In this document: positions 54,985-63,191 of the stretch, one piece after another | How positions within the stretch are numbered: position 1 is the first letter of the stretch | How the letters are laid out: each line of letters opens with the position of its first letter | NCBI GenBank assembly: GCA_963750065.1 | Contig: CAVVPK010000042.1 | Location: 1-64,000 of the forward strand | From: CAVSRC01 sp963750065 | GTDB lineage: Bacteria > Pseudomonadota > Alphaproteobacteria > Rhizobiales > Kaistiaceae | Reading direction: 5' to 3' | Length of the DNA stretch: 64,000 nt | The notes under the pieces: model-generated | Databases searched by the model: none | Told to the model about the DNA's origin: nothing | Seen by the model: the letters and a program-made list of their open reading frames with translations, nothing else | Translations under genes and position numbers: made by a program

Positions 54985-55317
54985 CTGGTCCCTGTTCCCC
55001 GACACGCCGGGCCTCGTCCGGTCGAGCCCGGCCCGTCTCCTGTAAGGCCCTGAACGGATTATCTTTCGGGGAAGGCCTGCTGCCAGTACCAGCCCCAACC
55101 CCCGGAATTGCCGGTCGGATTACCATAGGCACTATCGCAGGGCAATATCGCGGATTCTCTGCCTTCCACCGGGCAATCGCAACCGCTGGCAAATGGCCGC
55201 CGACAGCCGCTCGCAGCGCTGCAATTAACCCGGCATTTACCATAATCGCGCACGCTGCGGTCGCATCCAAGCCGCGTTGCATTCAGGCCCGGCTGATTGC
55301 AGCAAGGAGCCCGCGAC
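54985..55317. promoter_or_regulatory. Divergent intergenic region between atpH and the outer-membrane protein gene
   Basis: 333 bp without a gene. It must hold the atp operon promoter (minus strand) and probably the promoter of the gene at 55318. A CATAAT at 55241-55246 could be a -10 box for the plus strand, but no matching -35 is evident. No strong consensus promoter is visible for atpH. Confidence 0.35.
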
Positions 55318-56283
55318 ATGACCGATTCCCTTGGTGCCCGACGCTGGCAGGCCGCCCTCGCGCTGGCGACGGTCCTGGTCGGCTGCCTTGCAGCCCTGCC
55401 CGCCGCCGCCAACGGCACCGACTGGGGCTGGCTCGACGGCGTCTACAGCGGCGAGATCGGTACCCGCTTCTGGTACGGCATGGGCCAGACCGGCAAGGAT
55501 CTCTACGGTACCGACGCCAAAACGCTCTATTCGCGCCTCACCTACAAGGGGCTGACCGGCATGTCCGGAGAGCTCTTCGGGCAGGTCAACGAGCGCAACT
55601 ATTTCGTCAAGGGCAATGCCGGCCTTGGCGCGCTCCTGCGCGGCAGCCTCCAGGACGAGGATTTCCCGCCGGGCATCGCGGTCTATTCGAGCACCGACAG
55701 CAGCCTGCATCCCGGCACCATCGGCTACATCACCGTCGACGGCGGCGGCTATTTCTCCGAAACCCCGAATACCCGCCTCGGCGTGTTCGCCGGCTATGCC
55801 TATCTGCATCAGACGGTGAACGGCTTTGGCTGCACGCAGACGGCGAGCAACCCGTCCGTCTGCGCCGGCGGCATATCCGATTCGACCGCTGTCATCACCC
55901 AGAAGAACAACTGGAATGCGCTGCGCATCGGCCTCAACGGCGACATGACCTTCGGCCAAGGCTGGCGGCTGAAGGGCGAAGCCGCCGTCCTGCCCGTGGT
56001 CATGCTCTACGGCGCCGACTATCACTGGCTGCGCATCGGCACCGATTTCACCGGCGGCATTCCGGAAGACGGCATCGGCTGGGGCTACCAGCTCGAGGCG
56101 ATGCTCGACTATACGCTCGCCAACCGGGTCACCGTCGGCGTCGGTGGCCGCTACTGGCACATGCAGGCCAGGGGCCACACTCATTTCGAGAACCATCTCG
56201 TCGGCGGTGGCGGCTCGCCCCAACGGGTCGACTGGAAGACCGACTATTTCGGCCTCACCGCCCACGCCGGCTGGCAGTTCTGA
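55318..56283 (+). CDS. Outer-membrane beta-barrel protein, omptin-like size, function unknown
   Basis: 321 aa from the ATG at 55318 (AGGAG upstream). A signal peptide (residues ~1-32, ALATVLVGCLAALPAAA) leads into alternating aromatic/polar strands: GEIGTRFWYGMGQ, LYSRLTYKGLTGMSGELFGQVNERNYFVKGN, GVFAGYAYLHQTVNGFGC, VTVGVGGRYWHMQARGH. It ends in a terminal phenylalanine (HAGWQF), typical for outer-membrane insertion. Two cysteines are visible in an external-loop-like region (FGCTQTASNPSVC). About 10-12 strands are likely. Fold class is confident, function is not. Confidence 0.75.
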   Translation: MTDSLGARRWQAALALATVLVGCLAALPAAANGTDWGWLDGVYSGEIGTRFWYGMGQTGKDLYGTDAKTLYSRLTYKGLTGMSGELFGQVNERNYFVKGNAGLGALLRGSLQDEDFPPGIAVYSSTDSSLHPGTIGYITVDGGGYFSETPNTRLGVFAGYAYLHQTVNGFGCTQTASNPSVCAGGISDSTAVITQKNNWNALRIGLNGDMTFGQGWRLKGEAAVLPVVMLYGADYHWLRIGTDFTGGIPEDGIGWGYQLEAMLDYTLANRVTVGVGGRYWHMQARGHTHFENHLVGGGGSPQRVDWKTDYFGLTAHAGWQF

Positions 56284-56290
56284 GCCGGCT

Positions 56291-58477
56291 CTAGAGAAAG
56301 CTCTGCGGGTCGATGTCGACCTGGACGCGCAGCGACGCGCGGGGCCTGGGGGCTGCCGCCAGCCATTGGCGCAGATAGGCCTGGATATTGGCGCTGCGCG
56401 GCGCCTGGACGAGCAGCCGCCAGCGGTGACGGCCGCGCACCACCGCCAGCGGCGCTTCCGCCGGCCCCAGGACGCCGACCGCCGGATCGCCCGGCGCGGC
56501 GCGGCGAAAGGCCGCCGCATAGGCTTGTGCTTCCGCCCGCTCCAGCCCTGAGATGACGATCGCCGCCAGGCGGCCGAAGGGCGGCAGGCCGGCGGCGCGG
56601 CGCTCGGCGATCTCCTTCTCGTAGAAGGCTTCCCGGTCGCCCGACACGATGGCGCGGATGACTGGATGTTCGGGGGCGTAGGTCTGCAGCAGCGCCCGGC
56701 TGGCGCCGCCCATGCGCCCCGCCCGTCCGGTCACCTGGCTCAGGAGCTGGAAGGTGCGCTCGGCCGCACGCATATCGCCATGCGCCAGGCCGAGATCGGC
56801 ATCGACCACCCCGACTAGCTTGAGGAAGGGGAAGTTGTGGCCCTTGGCGGCGAGCTGGGTGCCGATGACGATGTCGACTTCGCCCTTGGCGATCGACGCC
56901 AGCTCGAGCCGCAACCGGTCGATGCCGCCAGCAAGGTCGCTCGACAGCACGATGGTGCGGGCCTCAGGGAAGCGCGCCGCCACCTCCTCCGCCAGCCGCT
57001 CGACACCCGGACCGATGGGCACCAGGCTCTCCGTGTCGCCGCAGGCGGGACAGGCCTGCGGCCGCCGCTCCGTATGGCCGCAGTGATGGCACAGCAGAAC
57101 GCCGCGGAAGCGGTGTTCGACCAGCCAGGCGGAGCAGTTGGGGCACTGGAAGCGGTGGCCGCAGGTGCGGCAGAGCGTCAGCGGCGCATAGCCGCGCCGG
57201 TTGAGGAACAGCAGCGCCTGTTCGTTCTGCCCCAGAGTCTCACCGACGGCTTCGACTAGCGGCGGCGACAGGAAGCGCCCCGTCTCCGGCTGGTCGTGAC
57301 GCATGTCGACGGCTTCGACCTCCGGCAAGGCTGCGGCCCGATAGCGGTCGGCGAGCACGATGCGCGTGTAGCGCCCGGCATCGGCATTGACGCGCGATTC
57401 GATCGACGGCGTCGCTGAGGACAGCACGACAGGAAAGCCGGCTAAGTGACCACGCACGACGGCCATGTCGCGCGCCGAATAGAAGGCGCGCTCCTCCTGC
57501 TTGTAGGCAAGGTCGTGCTCCTCATCGACGACGATCAGGCCGAGATCGGAAAACGGCAGGAACAGGGCCGAGCGCGCGCCCACCACCACCTGCAGCGTCC
57601 CGTCGGCAACCCCGCGCCACACCCGCTCGCGGGCGCGCGGCGTCACCTCCGAATGCCACTCCGCCGGCCTAGTGCCGAAGCGGAGGCCGAAGCGTTCGAG
57701 GAAATCGGCGGTGAGCGAAATCTCCGGCAGCAGCACCAGCGCCTGCCGGCCGGCATCAATCACCGCAGCCACCGCCTCGAAATAGACCTCCGTCTTGCCC
57801 GAGCCGGTGACCCCGTCGAGGAGCGTGACCGAATAGCCGCCCCCGGCCACCGCCTGACGGAGGTGGGCCGCTGCCGCCGCCTGCTCGGCGGAAAGCTCCG
57901 GCGCGCCGTAATCCGGATCGGGCGGCAGCGCCGCGGGCTTCGCCGGCATCATCACCGTTTCCAGCGTGCCGGCATCCACCAGGCCCTGGACGACGCCGGG
58001 GCTGACGCCGGCCGCAGCAGCAAGGCCGCTCTTGGTCCACGACGGGCTGGAACCCGCCTCCGCCGTCTCTTGCAGCATGGCCAGTATGCGCTGGCGCGCC
58101 GGCGTCATGCGCTGCGGCGGCACCCCGGCCAGCCGCACGCCGGGCACCGGCGCCTCCGGCTCAAGCGCGCCGGGCGCGCGCAGCACCATGCGCAGCACCA
58201 TGCCGCGCGACGTCAGCGTGTAATCGGCCACCCAGTCGACGAAACGGCGGATCTCGGCGTTGAGCGGCGGCGCGTCGTAGATGCCGTTGATGGCCTTGAG
58301 GCGATTATGGCCGACGCTTGCGTCGGGTGGGTCGTCCCACACCACGCCGGTGACGTCACGCGTGCCGAGCGGCACGCTGACGATGTCCCCGGGTTGGCAA
58401 CCGGCGGGGGCGCGATAGGTATAGGGGGCGGCCACCGCCACCGGCACCAGCACGGAAACGATCGATTCGCCGGCCAC
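56291..58477 (-). CDS. priA: Primosomal protein N' (replication-restart helicase PriA)
   Basis: 728 aa from a GTG at 58475-58477. An N-terminal DNA-binding domain is followed by the helicase core: LLDGVTGSGKTEVYFEAV (Walker A), DEEHDLAYKQEERAFYSARD and SATPSIES. The Zn-binding cysteines are in CRTCGHRFQCPNCS and CHHCGHTERRPQACPACGD, followed by GTQLAAKGHNFP. It reloads the replisome at stalled forks. It is divergent from the transaldolase gene and convergent with the outer-membrane protein gene. Confidence 0.97.
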   Translation of the reverse strand: MAGESIVSVLVPVAVAAPYTYRAPAGCQPGDIVSVPLGTRDVTGVVWDDPPDASVGHNRLKAINGIYDAPPLNAEIRRFVDWVADYTLTSRGMVLRMVLRAPGALEPEAPVPGVRLAGVPPQRMTPARQRILAMLQETAEAGSSPSWTKSGLAAAAGVSPGVVQGLVDAGTLETVMMPAKPAALPPDPDYGAPELSAEQAAAAAHLRQAVAGGGYSVTLLDGVTGSGKTEVYFEAVAAVIDAGRQALVLLPEISLTADFLERFGLRFGTRPAEWHSEVTPRARERVWRGVADGTLQVVVGARSALFLPFSDLGLIVVDEEHDLAYKQEERAFYSARDMAVVRGHLAGFPVVLSSATPSIESRVNADAGRYTRIVLADRYRAAALPEVEAVDMRHDQPETGRFLSPPLVEAVGETLGQNEQALLFLNRRGYAPLTLCRTCGHRFQCPNCSAWLVEHRFRGVLLCHHCGHTERRPQACPACGDTESLVPIGPGVERLAEEVAARFPEARTIVLSSDLAGGIDRLRLELASIAKGEVDIVIGTQLAAKGHNFPFLKLVGVVDADLGLAHGDMRAAERTFQLLSQVTGRAGRMGGASRALLQTYAPEHPVIRAIVSGDREAFYEKEIAERRAAGLPPFGRLAAIVISGLERAEAQAYAAAFRRAAPGDPAVGVLGPAEAPLAVVRGRHRWRLLVQAPRSANIQAYLRQWLAAAPRPRASLRVQVDIDPQSFL

Positions 58478-58612
58478 GTCTTTGCGAATCTCCTCAGCTG
58501 TTCGCGGGCAACGGGCTGACGATGACCCCGGTTTCGGCTAAAGGAAAGGCCGACATGCCGGCCGCCGCTTGTGGGCAACGGCCGCCCACGCCGAGGTTCC
58601 AGGAGGAATGCC

Positions 58613-59266
58613 ATGAAGTTCTTCGTCGATACCGCCGATGTTGGCGAAATCCGCGAACTCGCCGCCACCGGCCTGCTCGATGGCGTCACCACCAATCCCA
58701 CCCTGATCGGCAAGGCCGGACGGCCGATCAAGCAGGTGATCGCCGAGATCTGCGAAGCCGTGCCCGGCCCGGTCTCGGCCGAGGTCGCCGCCACCGAATT
58801 CGACGGCATGATGGCCGAGGCGGCCATTCTCTCGGCCATCGCCAAGAACGTCACCATCAAGGTGCCGCTCACCTGGGACGGGCTCAGGGCCTGCAAGGCG
58901 CTCTCCTCCAAGGGCACCATGGTCAACGTCACCCTATGCTTCTCCGCCAATCAGGCGCTGCTTGCCGCCAAGGCGGGCGCCACCTTCATCTCGCCCTTCG
59001 TCGGCCGCCTCGACGACATCGGCTTCGATGGCATGGAGCTGATCCGCGAGATCCGCGCGATCTACGACAATTACGACTTCCGCACCGAGATCCTGGCCGC
59101 CTCCATCCGCACGCCGCTGCACGTCAAGCAGGCGGCGCTGGCCGGCGCCGACGTCGCCACCATTCCGCCGGCGGTGATCAAGAACCTCGCCAAGCACCCG
59201 CTGACCGACAAGGGCCTGGAGAGCTTCCTCGCCGACTGGAAGAAGACCGGCCAGACCATCGTGTGA
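58613..59266 (+). CDS. Transaldolase / fructose-6-phosphate aldolase (short TalC/FSA type)
   Basis: 217 aa from the ATG at 58613 with AGGAGGA upstream. MKFFVDTADVGEIRELAATGLLDGVTTNPTLI and the Schiff-base lysine in KVPLTWDG (K83) identify the FSA/TalC subfamily. NVTLCFSANQALLAAKAGATFISPFVGRLDDIG, typical of true transaldolase activity in this subfamily, is also present. It acts in the non-oxidative pentose phosphate pathway. Assignment between FSA and transaldolase activity is not possible by eye. Confidence 0.93.
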   Translation: MKFFVDTADVGEIRELAATGLLDGVTTNPTLIGKAGRPIKQVIAEICEAVPGPVSAEVAATEFDGMMAEAAILSAIAKNVTIKVPLTWDGLRACKALSSKGTMVNVTLCFSANQALLAAKAGATFISPFVGRLDDIGFDGMELIREIRAIYDNYDFRTEILAASIRTPLHVKQAALAGADVATIPPAVIKNLAKHPLTDKGLESFLADWKKTGQTIV

Positions 59267-59290
59267 GGCCCGCGTAAGGTCGGGGAAAGC

Positions 59291-60154
59291 ATGAAGATCG
59301 AGGTCGACTATCGGACCGCGCGCCTGTCCGACGCCGAGGAGGCGGTGTTCGCGGCGGCATGCGCCACCGCCGAGCCGCCGCCGGCGGCCGAGTCCGCCGA
59401 ACAGGCGGGCGTGCCGAAAGGCACCGTTACCGCCGGCCACCATGCCGGCAAGACGATCTGGGCCGATGTCGAGCGCGACTACTGGGTCTATGTGCCAAGC
59501 CGCCGGTACGACAGCGGCACGCCGCCAAACCTGATCGTTTTCCAGGACGGCGCCAACTACTTGAAGAATACCAATGCCGCGATCGTCCTCGACAATCTCA
59601 TCGCCAAGGGCGACCTCGCCCCGACAATCGGCCTGTTCGTCCAACCCGGCGACCTGCCGGGCCTGCCCAAGGGCTCACGCGGCAACCGCTCGCTCGAATA
59701 TGACAGCATCAACGATGCCTATGTCCGCTTCCTGCTCGACGAACTGATGCCCGTGGCGCTCGCCGGCCTCGCCATCACCGACGACCCGAAGGGCCGTGCC
59801 ATCTGCGGCATGAGTTCAGGCGGCATCTGCGCCTTCAACGCCGCCTGGGAGCGCCCCGACCAGTTCGGCTGCGTCATCTCCCATGTCGGCAGCTTCACCA
59901 ATATTCGCGGCGGCAATATTTATCCCGCCCGCGTGCGCGCCAACGGCCGGCGGCCGATCCGCGTCTTCCTGCAGGGCGGCGCCAGCGACCTCGACAGGGA
60001 CGATGGCAACTGGCCAATCGCCAACTTCGACATGGCCTCGGCGCTCGCCTACAGGGGCTACGACATGCGCTTCGAGTTCGGCCTCGGCGCGCACAATTTC
60101 TTCCACGCCGCCGCGACCCTGCCGCAGACGTTGCGTTGGATCTTCCGGCCCTGA
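59291..60154 (+). CDS. Esterase of the enterochelin-esterase/esterase D (IroE/Fes-like) family
   Basis: 287 aa, alpha/beta-hydrolase fold. The N-terminal ~60 residues are linker-like. VERDYWVYVPSRRYDSGTPPNLIVFQDGANYL and SRGNRSLEYDSINDAYVRFLLDELMP follow, then the nucleophile in CGMSSGG (~residue 174-180) and the histidine in FGLGAHNFFHA near the end. No signal peptide. It sits 24 bp after the transaldolase gene. Substrate unknown. Confidence 0.82.
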   Translation: MKIEVDYRTARLSDAEEAVFAAACATAEPPPAAESAEQAGVPKGTVTAGHHAGKTIWADVERDYWVYVPSRRYDSGTPPNLIVFQDGANYLKNTNAAIVLDNLIAKGDLAPTIGLFVQPGDLPGLPKGSRGNRSLEYDSINDAYVRFLLDELMPVALAGLAITDDPKGRAICGMSSGGICAFNAAWERPDQFGCVISHVGSFTNIRGGNIYPARVRANGRRPIRVFLQGGASDLDRDDGNWPIANFDMASALAYRGYDMRFEFGLGAHNFFHAAATLPQTLRWIFRP

Positions 60155-60915
60155 GCCGCAATGACGCGGCTGTGTGAGGCATGGCACTGCCTCAACCTCC
60201 GCCCATGCCCGAGGGGGCATGGGCACCCGCTCCTCGTCCGCCCGGGACACGCCTCTTCGGTCTCGCGCGCCAGAAGCACCGAGCTATGAGCATTTCTTGC
60301 ATTCCCTGTCGCGCCGCCTTGTTCGATCCCGGTCGGGCGTCGCCCTCCTCGGTCTCTTGCGGCGCTCCTCTCCCCTCGCGACGAGGGGGTGGCGGGCGCC
60401 CGGCGAATGCCGTGCGGTTACTCCGCGAAACTCAAGGGCGCTCACCGAGCGCCCGCCGCGGCGATTTTATCCCGTCTCCCGGCGAGCTCTGCACCCCGCT
60501 TTCCCTGATTCCTGCGGGTTGCGGGGCTTAGGCCCTGAGGGCGGCCGGTCGTAGTGCCGACGGTCCCGCCGGGAACGCCCCGAGGGCCGGACTGCGTGTC
60601 CGGAGCGCGGGGGCACCGCTCCCCGCCCCACGCACAGAACGCCTCATGAGCGCGCCCCTTCGCGGGCGAGGATGTCGACCAATATGGGGGCGCTTCGGGA
60701 GAGGGGGATAACTTTCTTTTCGCGGGCCGCGCGCCCTGGAAATGACCCCTCGCTTCCCGGCGGCAAGGCGCCGGTTTTCCCTGCCGGCGATCCCCCGGCC
60801 GGCAAAAGTTAATTTTTGCCCGGGCCTCCCTGTCATTGACCTGACACACAGCCACACCAGATTAGGAACAGGGCTAAAGCATTTCATCGGGGCGATCCCA
60901 GGCGGAGGCGAACTG
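60155..60915. other. Long gene-free GC-rich region with hairpins
   Basis: 761 bp between the esterase and DUF427 genes. Several frames stay open only because of GC content. None has a ribosome site or a recognisable domain; the best, 60174-60554 plus, is rich in Arg/Ser/Pro. Visible structures are GGGCGCTC-ACC-GAGCGCCC (60436-60454) and GGCAAAA-GTTAAT-TTTTGCC (60801-60820). The text resembles spurious ORFs that recur in other Hyphomicrobiales genomes (recollection, unverified), so a dispersed repeat or a non-coding RNA is possible. Confidence 0.4.
60836..60864 (+). promoter_or_regulatory. Possible promoter of the DUF427 gene
   Basis: TTGACC (60836-60841), a 17-base spacer and AGATTA (60859-60864), about 50 bases before the DUF427 start. 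A perfect 7-bp inverted repeat (60801-60820) lies just upstream and could be an operator or the terminator of upstream transcription. Confidence 0.4.
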
Positions 60916-61353
60916 ATGAACAAGTTGGTCAAGATTCCCGACGCGGGCTATCCAATTGCCATCACGGCGAACCCGAACCGGGTGATCGTCACCGTTGCGG
61001 GCAAGGTCATCGCCGAGACGATGCACGCGCTGAGGCTCAGCGAAGCGTCCCGTCCGCCGGTCCTCTACATCCCGCGCAAGGATGTGGACATGGAGCTGCT
61101 TGAGCGCAGCCCGCGCGCCACCTATTGCCCCTACAAGGGCGACTGCGCCTATTACAGCATCCCGGCCGGCGGCCGGCGGTCGCTGGACGCGGTGTGGACC
61201 TACGAGGCGCCCTTTGCGGCGGTCGCCGCGATCAAGGACCACCTCGCCTTCTATCCCGATCGCGTCGATTCGATCGTCGAGTGGTCCGTCGAGTGGATCC
61301 TACCCCTGCCAGGGCATGATCTTGCGCTCGGCCCAGTGCAGCACGCCGGTTAG
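60916..61353 (+). CDS. DUF427 domain protein
   Basis: 145 aa from the ATG at 60916 (GGCGGAGG upstream); the longer frame is not used. DUF427 features are IPDAGYPIAITANPNRVIVTVAGKVIAET, PPVLYIPRKDVDMELL, TYCPYKGDCAYYSI, and WTYEAPFAAVAAIKDHLAFYPDRVDSI. Such proteins are small cytoplasmic beta-rich proteins of unknown function. The last 18 codons overlap the 3' end of the minus-strand permease gene by 54 bp, and residues after VDSIVEW are not family-like. Confidence 0.88.
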   Translation: MNKLVKIPDAGYPIAITANPNRVIVTVAGKVIAETMHALRLSEASRPPVLYIPRKDVDMELLERSPRATYCPYKGDCAYYSIPAGGRRSLDAVWTYEAPFAAVAAIKDHLAFYPDRVDSIVEWSVEWILPLPGHDLALGPVQHAG

Positions 61354-62346
61354 GAGCACGCCGAGCACCATGACGATGAAGAGGCCGGCATACATCTTCT
61401 CCGGGATGAGGACCTCCCAGTAGTAGTAGGTCATGAAGCCGACGCCCTGCTTGGCGCGCAGGAACTCGACCGCGATGATGACCACCAGCGCCGTGCCGAG
61501 CGCCAGGCGCAAGCCGGCGAAGATGATCGGCAGCGCCGCCGGCAGGATGACGTGCCACAGGAGCTTGAGGCCGCGGGCGCCATAATTGCGCCCCGCCTGG
61601 ATGAACACCGGGTCGATGTCGCGCACACCGGCCATGGTGTTGATGGCCACCAGGAAGAACACCGAGATCGCCACCACGGCGATCTTCGGCCCCTCGCCGA
61701 AGGGATCGGCGAACATCAGCATGACCAGCGGGAAGATGGCGATCTTGGGCAGCACGTAGACCGCCGACAGCGTGGTGTCGAGCATCAGCCGGATGGTCTG
61801 GTTGATGCCCATGACCACGCCGAGCAGCAGGCCGGGAACGGCGCCGATGACGAAGCCGATGGCGACGCGGGCAAGCGTGATCCACACATGGCTTTCGGTG
61901 AACAGGCCCCAGACGGCGGGAAGCCCGCCCGCCTGCCACGCTTCCGGGATCAGCCACGGCCGCCCGAAGAGGCTGGTGTGGTTGAACTTGTCGTAGCCGA
62001 TGGTCAGTTCCCACAGCGCCTTGGCGATATGGGTGGGCGGCGGAAACCATGTCGGGCTCAGGATGCCGGCATCGACGATGATCTGCCAGGCGATGAGGCC
62101 GAGCACCGGGAAACCGAACGACAGCGTGCGCTCGTAGAGCCCCCTTCGAGCGGGCGGCACCATGCGCCCGATGCGCTCCGCGACCAGCACCACAAGGGCG
62201 AAATCGCCGGCAAGCCCCAGCCACCAGAAGCGCCACCACGCCCCGGTGGCGGCGAAGACCGCGTTCCACACGATGAAGCCGGCGGTGAGCGCCGCGACGC
62301 CCGGCCATAGATTCGGCCGCCGCGGCCCGCCCTGTGTCGCGGTCAT
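61300..62346 (-). CDS. NitT/TauT-type ABC transporter permease (SsuC-like)
   Basis: 348 aa from the ATG at 62344-62346. An unusual N-terminal extension with two or three extra hydrophobic segments (LWPGVAALTAGFIVWNAVF, FWWLGLAGDFALVVLV) precedes the normal SsuC-like permease core. That core reads ILSPTWFPPPTHIAKALWEL, GFVIGAVPGLLLGVVMG and an EAA-type loop in DPVFIQAGRNYGARGLKLLWHVILPAALP. Substrate unknown (sulfonate, nitrate, riboflavin- or pyrimidine-type precursors are typical of the class). It overlaps the ATPase gene by 4 bp. Confidence 0.9.
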   Translation of the reverse strand: MTATQGGPRRPNLWPGVAALTAGFIVWNAVFAATGAWWRFWWLGLAGDFALVVLVAERIGRMVPPARRGLYERTLSFGFPVLGLIAWQIIVDAGILSPTWFPPPTHIAKALWELTIGYDKFNHTSLFGRPWLIPEAWQAGGLPAVWGLFTESHVWITLARVAIGFVIGAVPGLLLGVVMGINQTIRLMLDTTLSAVYVLPKIAIFPLVMLMFADPFGEGPKIAVVAISVFFLVAINTMAGVRDIDPVFIQAGRNYGARGLKLLWHVILPAALPIIFAGLRLALGTALVVIIAVEFLRAKQGVGFMTYYYWEVLIPEKMYAGLFIVMVLGVLLTGVLHWAERKIMPWQG

Positions 62347-63134
62347 GCCTGCTCCTCCATGGCGCGCGCCACTTCCTTCGACAGGCGATGCCAGATCTCG
62401 CCCCTGAGTTCGGCGAAAGCCGGCGTGTTGAGCGTATCGGTGTTGCGCGGGCGGGGAATATCGACCGTGAAGGTCGCGAGGTTGCGGCCGGGATGGGCGG
62501 TCATCAGGATCACCCGGTCGCCGAGGAGCACCGCCTCGTCGATCGAATGGGTGATGTAGACGACGGTCTTGCGCGTCTCCTCCCAGATGCGCAGCAGTTC
62601 TTCCTGCAGGACGATGCGGGTCTGCGCGTCGAGCGCGCCGAGCGGCTCGTCCATCAGGAGCACTTCCGGATCGTTGGCGAGCGCCCTGACGATCGAGACC
62701 CGCTGCTTCATGCCGCCGGAGATCTGGTGCGGGTAGTAGCCGGAGAATTTCCTCAGGCCCACGCGCTCCAGCCAGGAAGCGGCGATCTCCAGCCGCTCCG
62801 CCTTGCCGACGCCGCGCATCTCGAGGCCGAAGGCGACGTTGTCGATCACCGTCTTCCACGGGAAGATCGCGTATTCCTGGAAGACGACGCTGTTCAGCGG
62901 CTTCTTGGGATCGGCGCCGGGGCGGATCTCCATCATCCCCGAGGTGTGATGATCGAGCCCGGCGAGCATCCTGAGATAGGTGGACTTGCCGCAGCCGGAC
63001 GGGCCGACGATGGCCACGAACTCGCCTTCGGCGACGTCGAGATCGAAATCGGCAAGCGCCGTCATCGGCCCGCTTGGCGTTTCATAGACCTTGCCGACGG
63101 CGCGCGAGACGATCTTCGGCTCTGGGGATGTCAT
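62343..63134 (-). CDS. NitT/TauT-type ABC transporter ATP-binding protein (SsuB-like)
   Basis: 263 aa from the ATG at 63132-63134. Walker A GPSGCGKST, the Q-loop VFQEYAIFPWKTVIDNV, the signature ISGGMKQRVSIVRAL, Walker B VLLMDEPLGALDAQTR and the switch THSIDEAVLLGDRV are all present. The RxxxDTLxxxxFxELxxEIW ending is typical of this family. It energises the importer formed with the permease and the binding protein. Confidence 0.94.
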   Translation of the reverse strand: MTSPEPKIVSRAVGKVYETPSGPMTALADFDLDVAEGEFVAIVGPSGCGKSTYLRMLAGLDHHTSGMMEIRPGADPKKPLNSVVFQEYAIFPWKTVIDNVAFGLEMRGVGKAERLEIAASWLERVGLRKFSGYYPHQISGGMKQRVSIVRALANDPEVLLMDEPLGALDAQTRIVLQEELLRIWEETRKTVVYITHSIDEAVLLGDRVILMTAHPGRNLATFTVDIPRPRNTDTLNTPAFAELRGEIWHRLSKEVARAMEEQA

Positions 63135-63191
63135 GACCAGAACTCGAACGAAGGGCCGGCGGGAGACCCTTTCCGCCGCCGGCCGCACGGA

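Noticed and set aside
55237..56520. 427-codon minus-strand frame opposite the outer-membrane protein gene
   Set aside because: The plus-strand frame has a ribosome site, a signal peptide and a beta-barrel pattern; the antisense frame has none.
60155..60915. tmRNA, RNase P RNA or other known housekeeping RNA in the long intergenic region
   Set aside because: I looked for the tmRNA tag coding pattern and the conserved RNase P core words and found neither.
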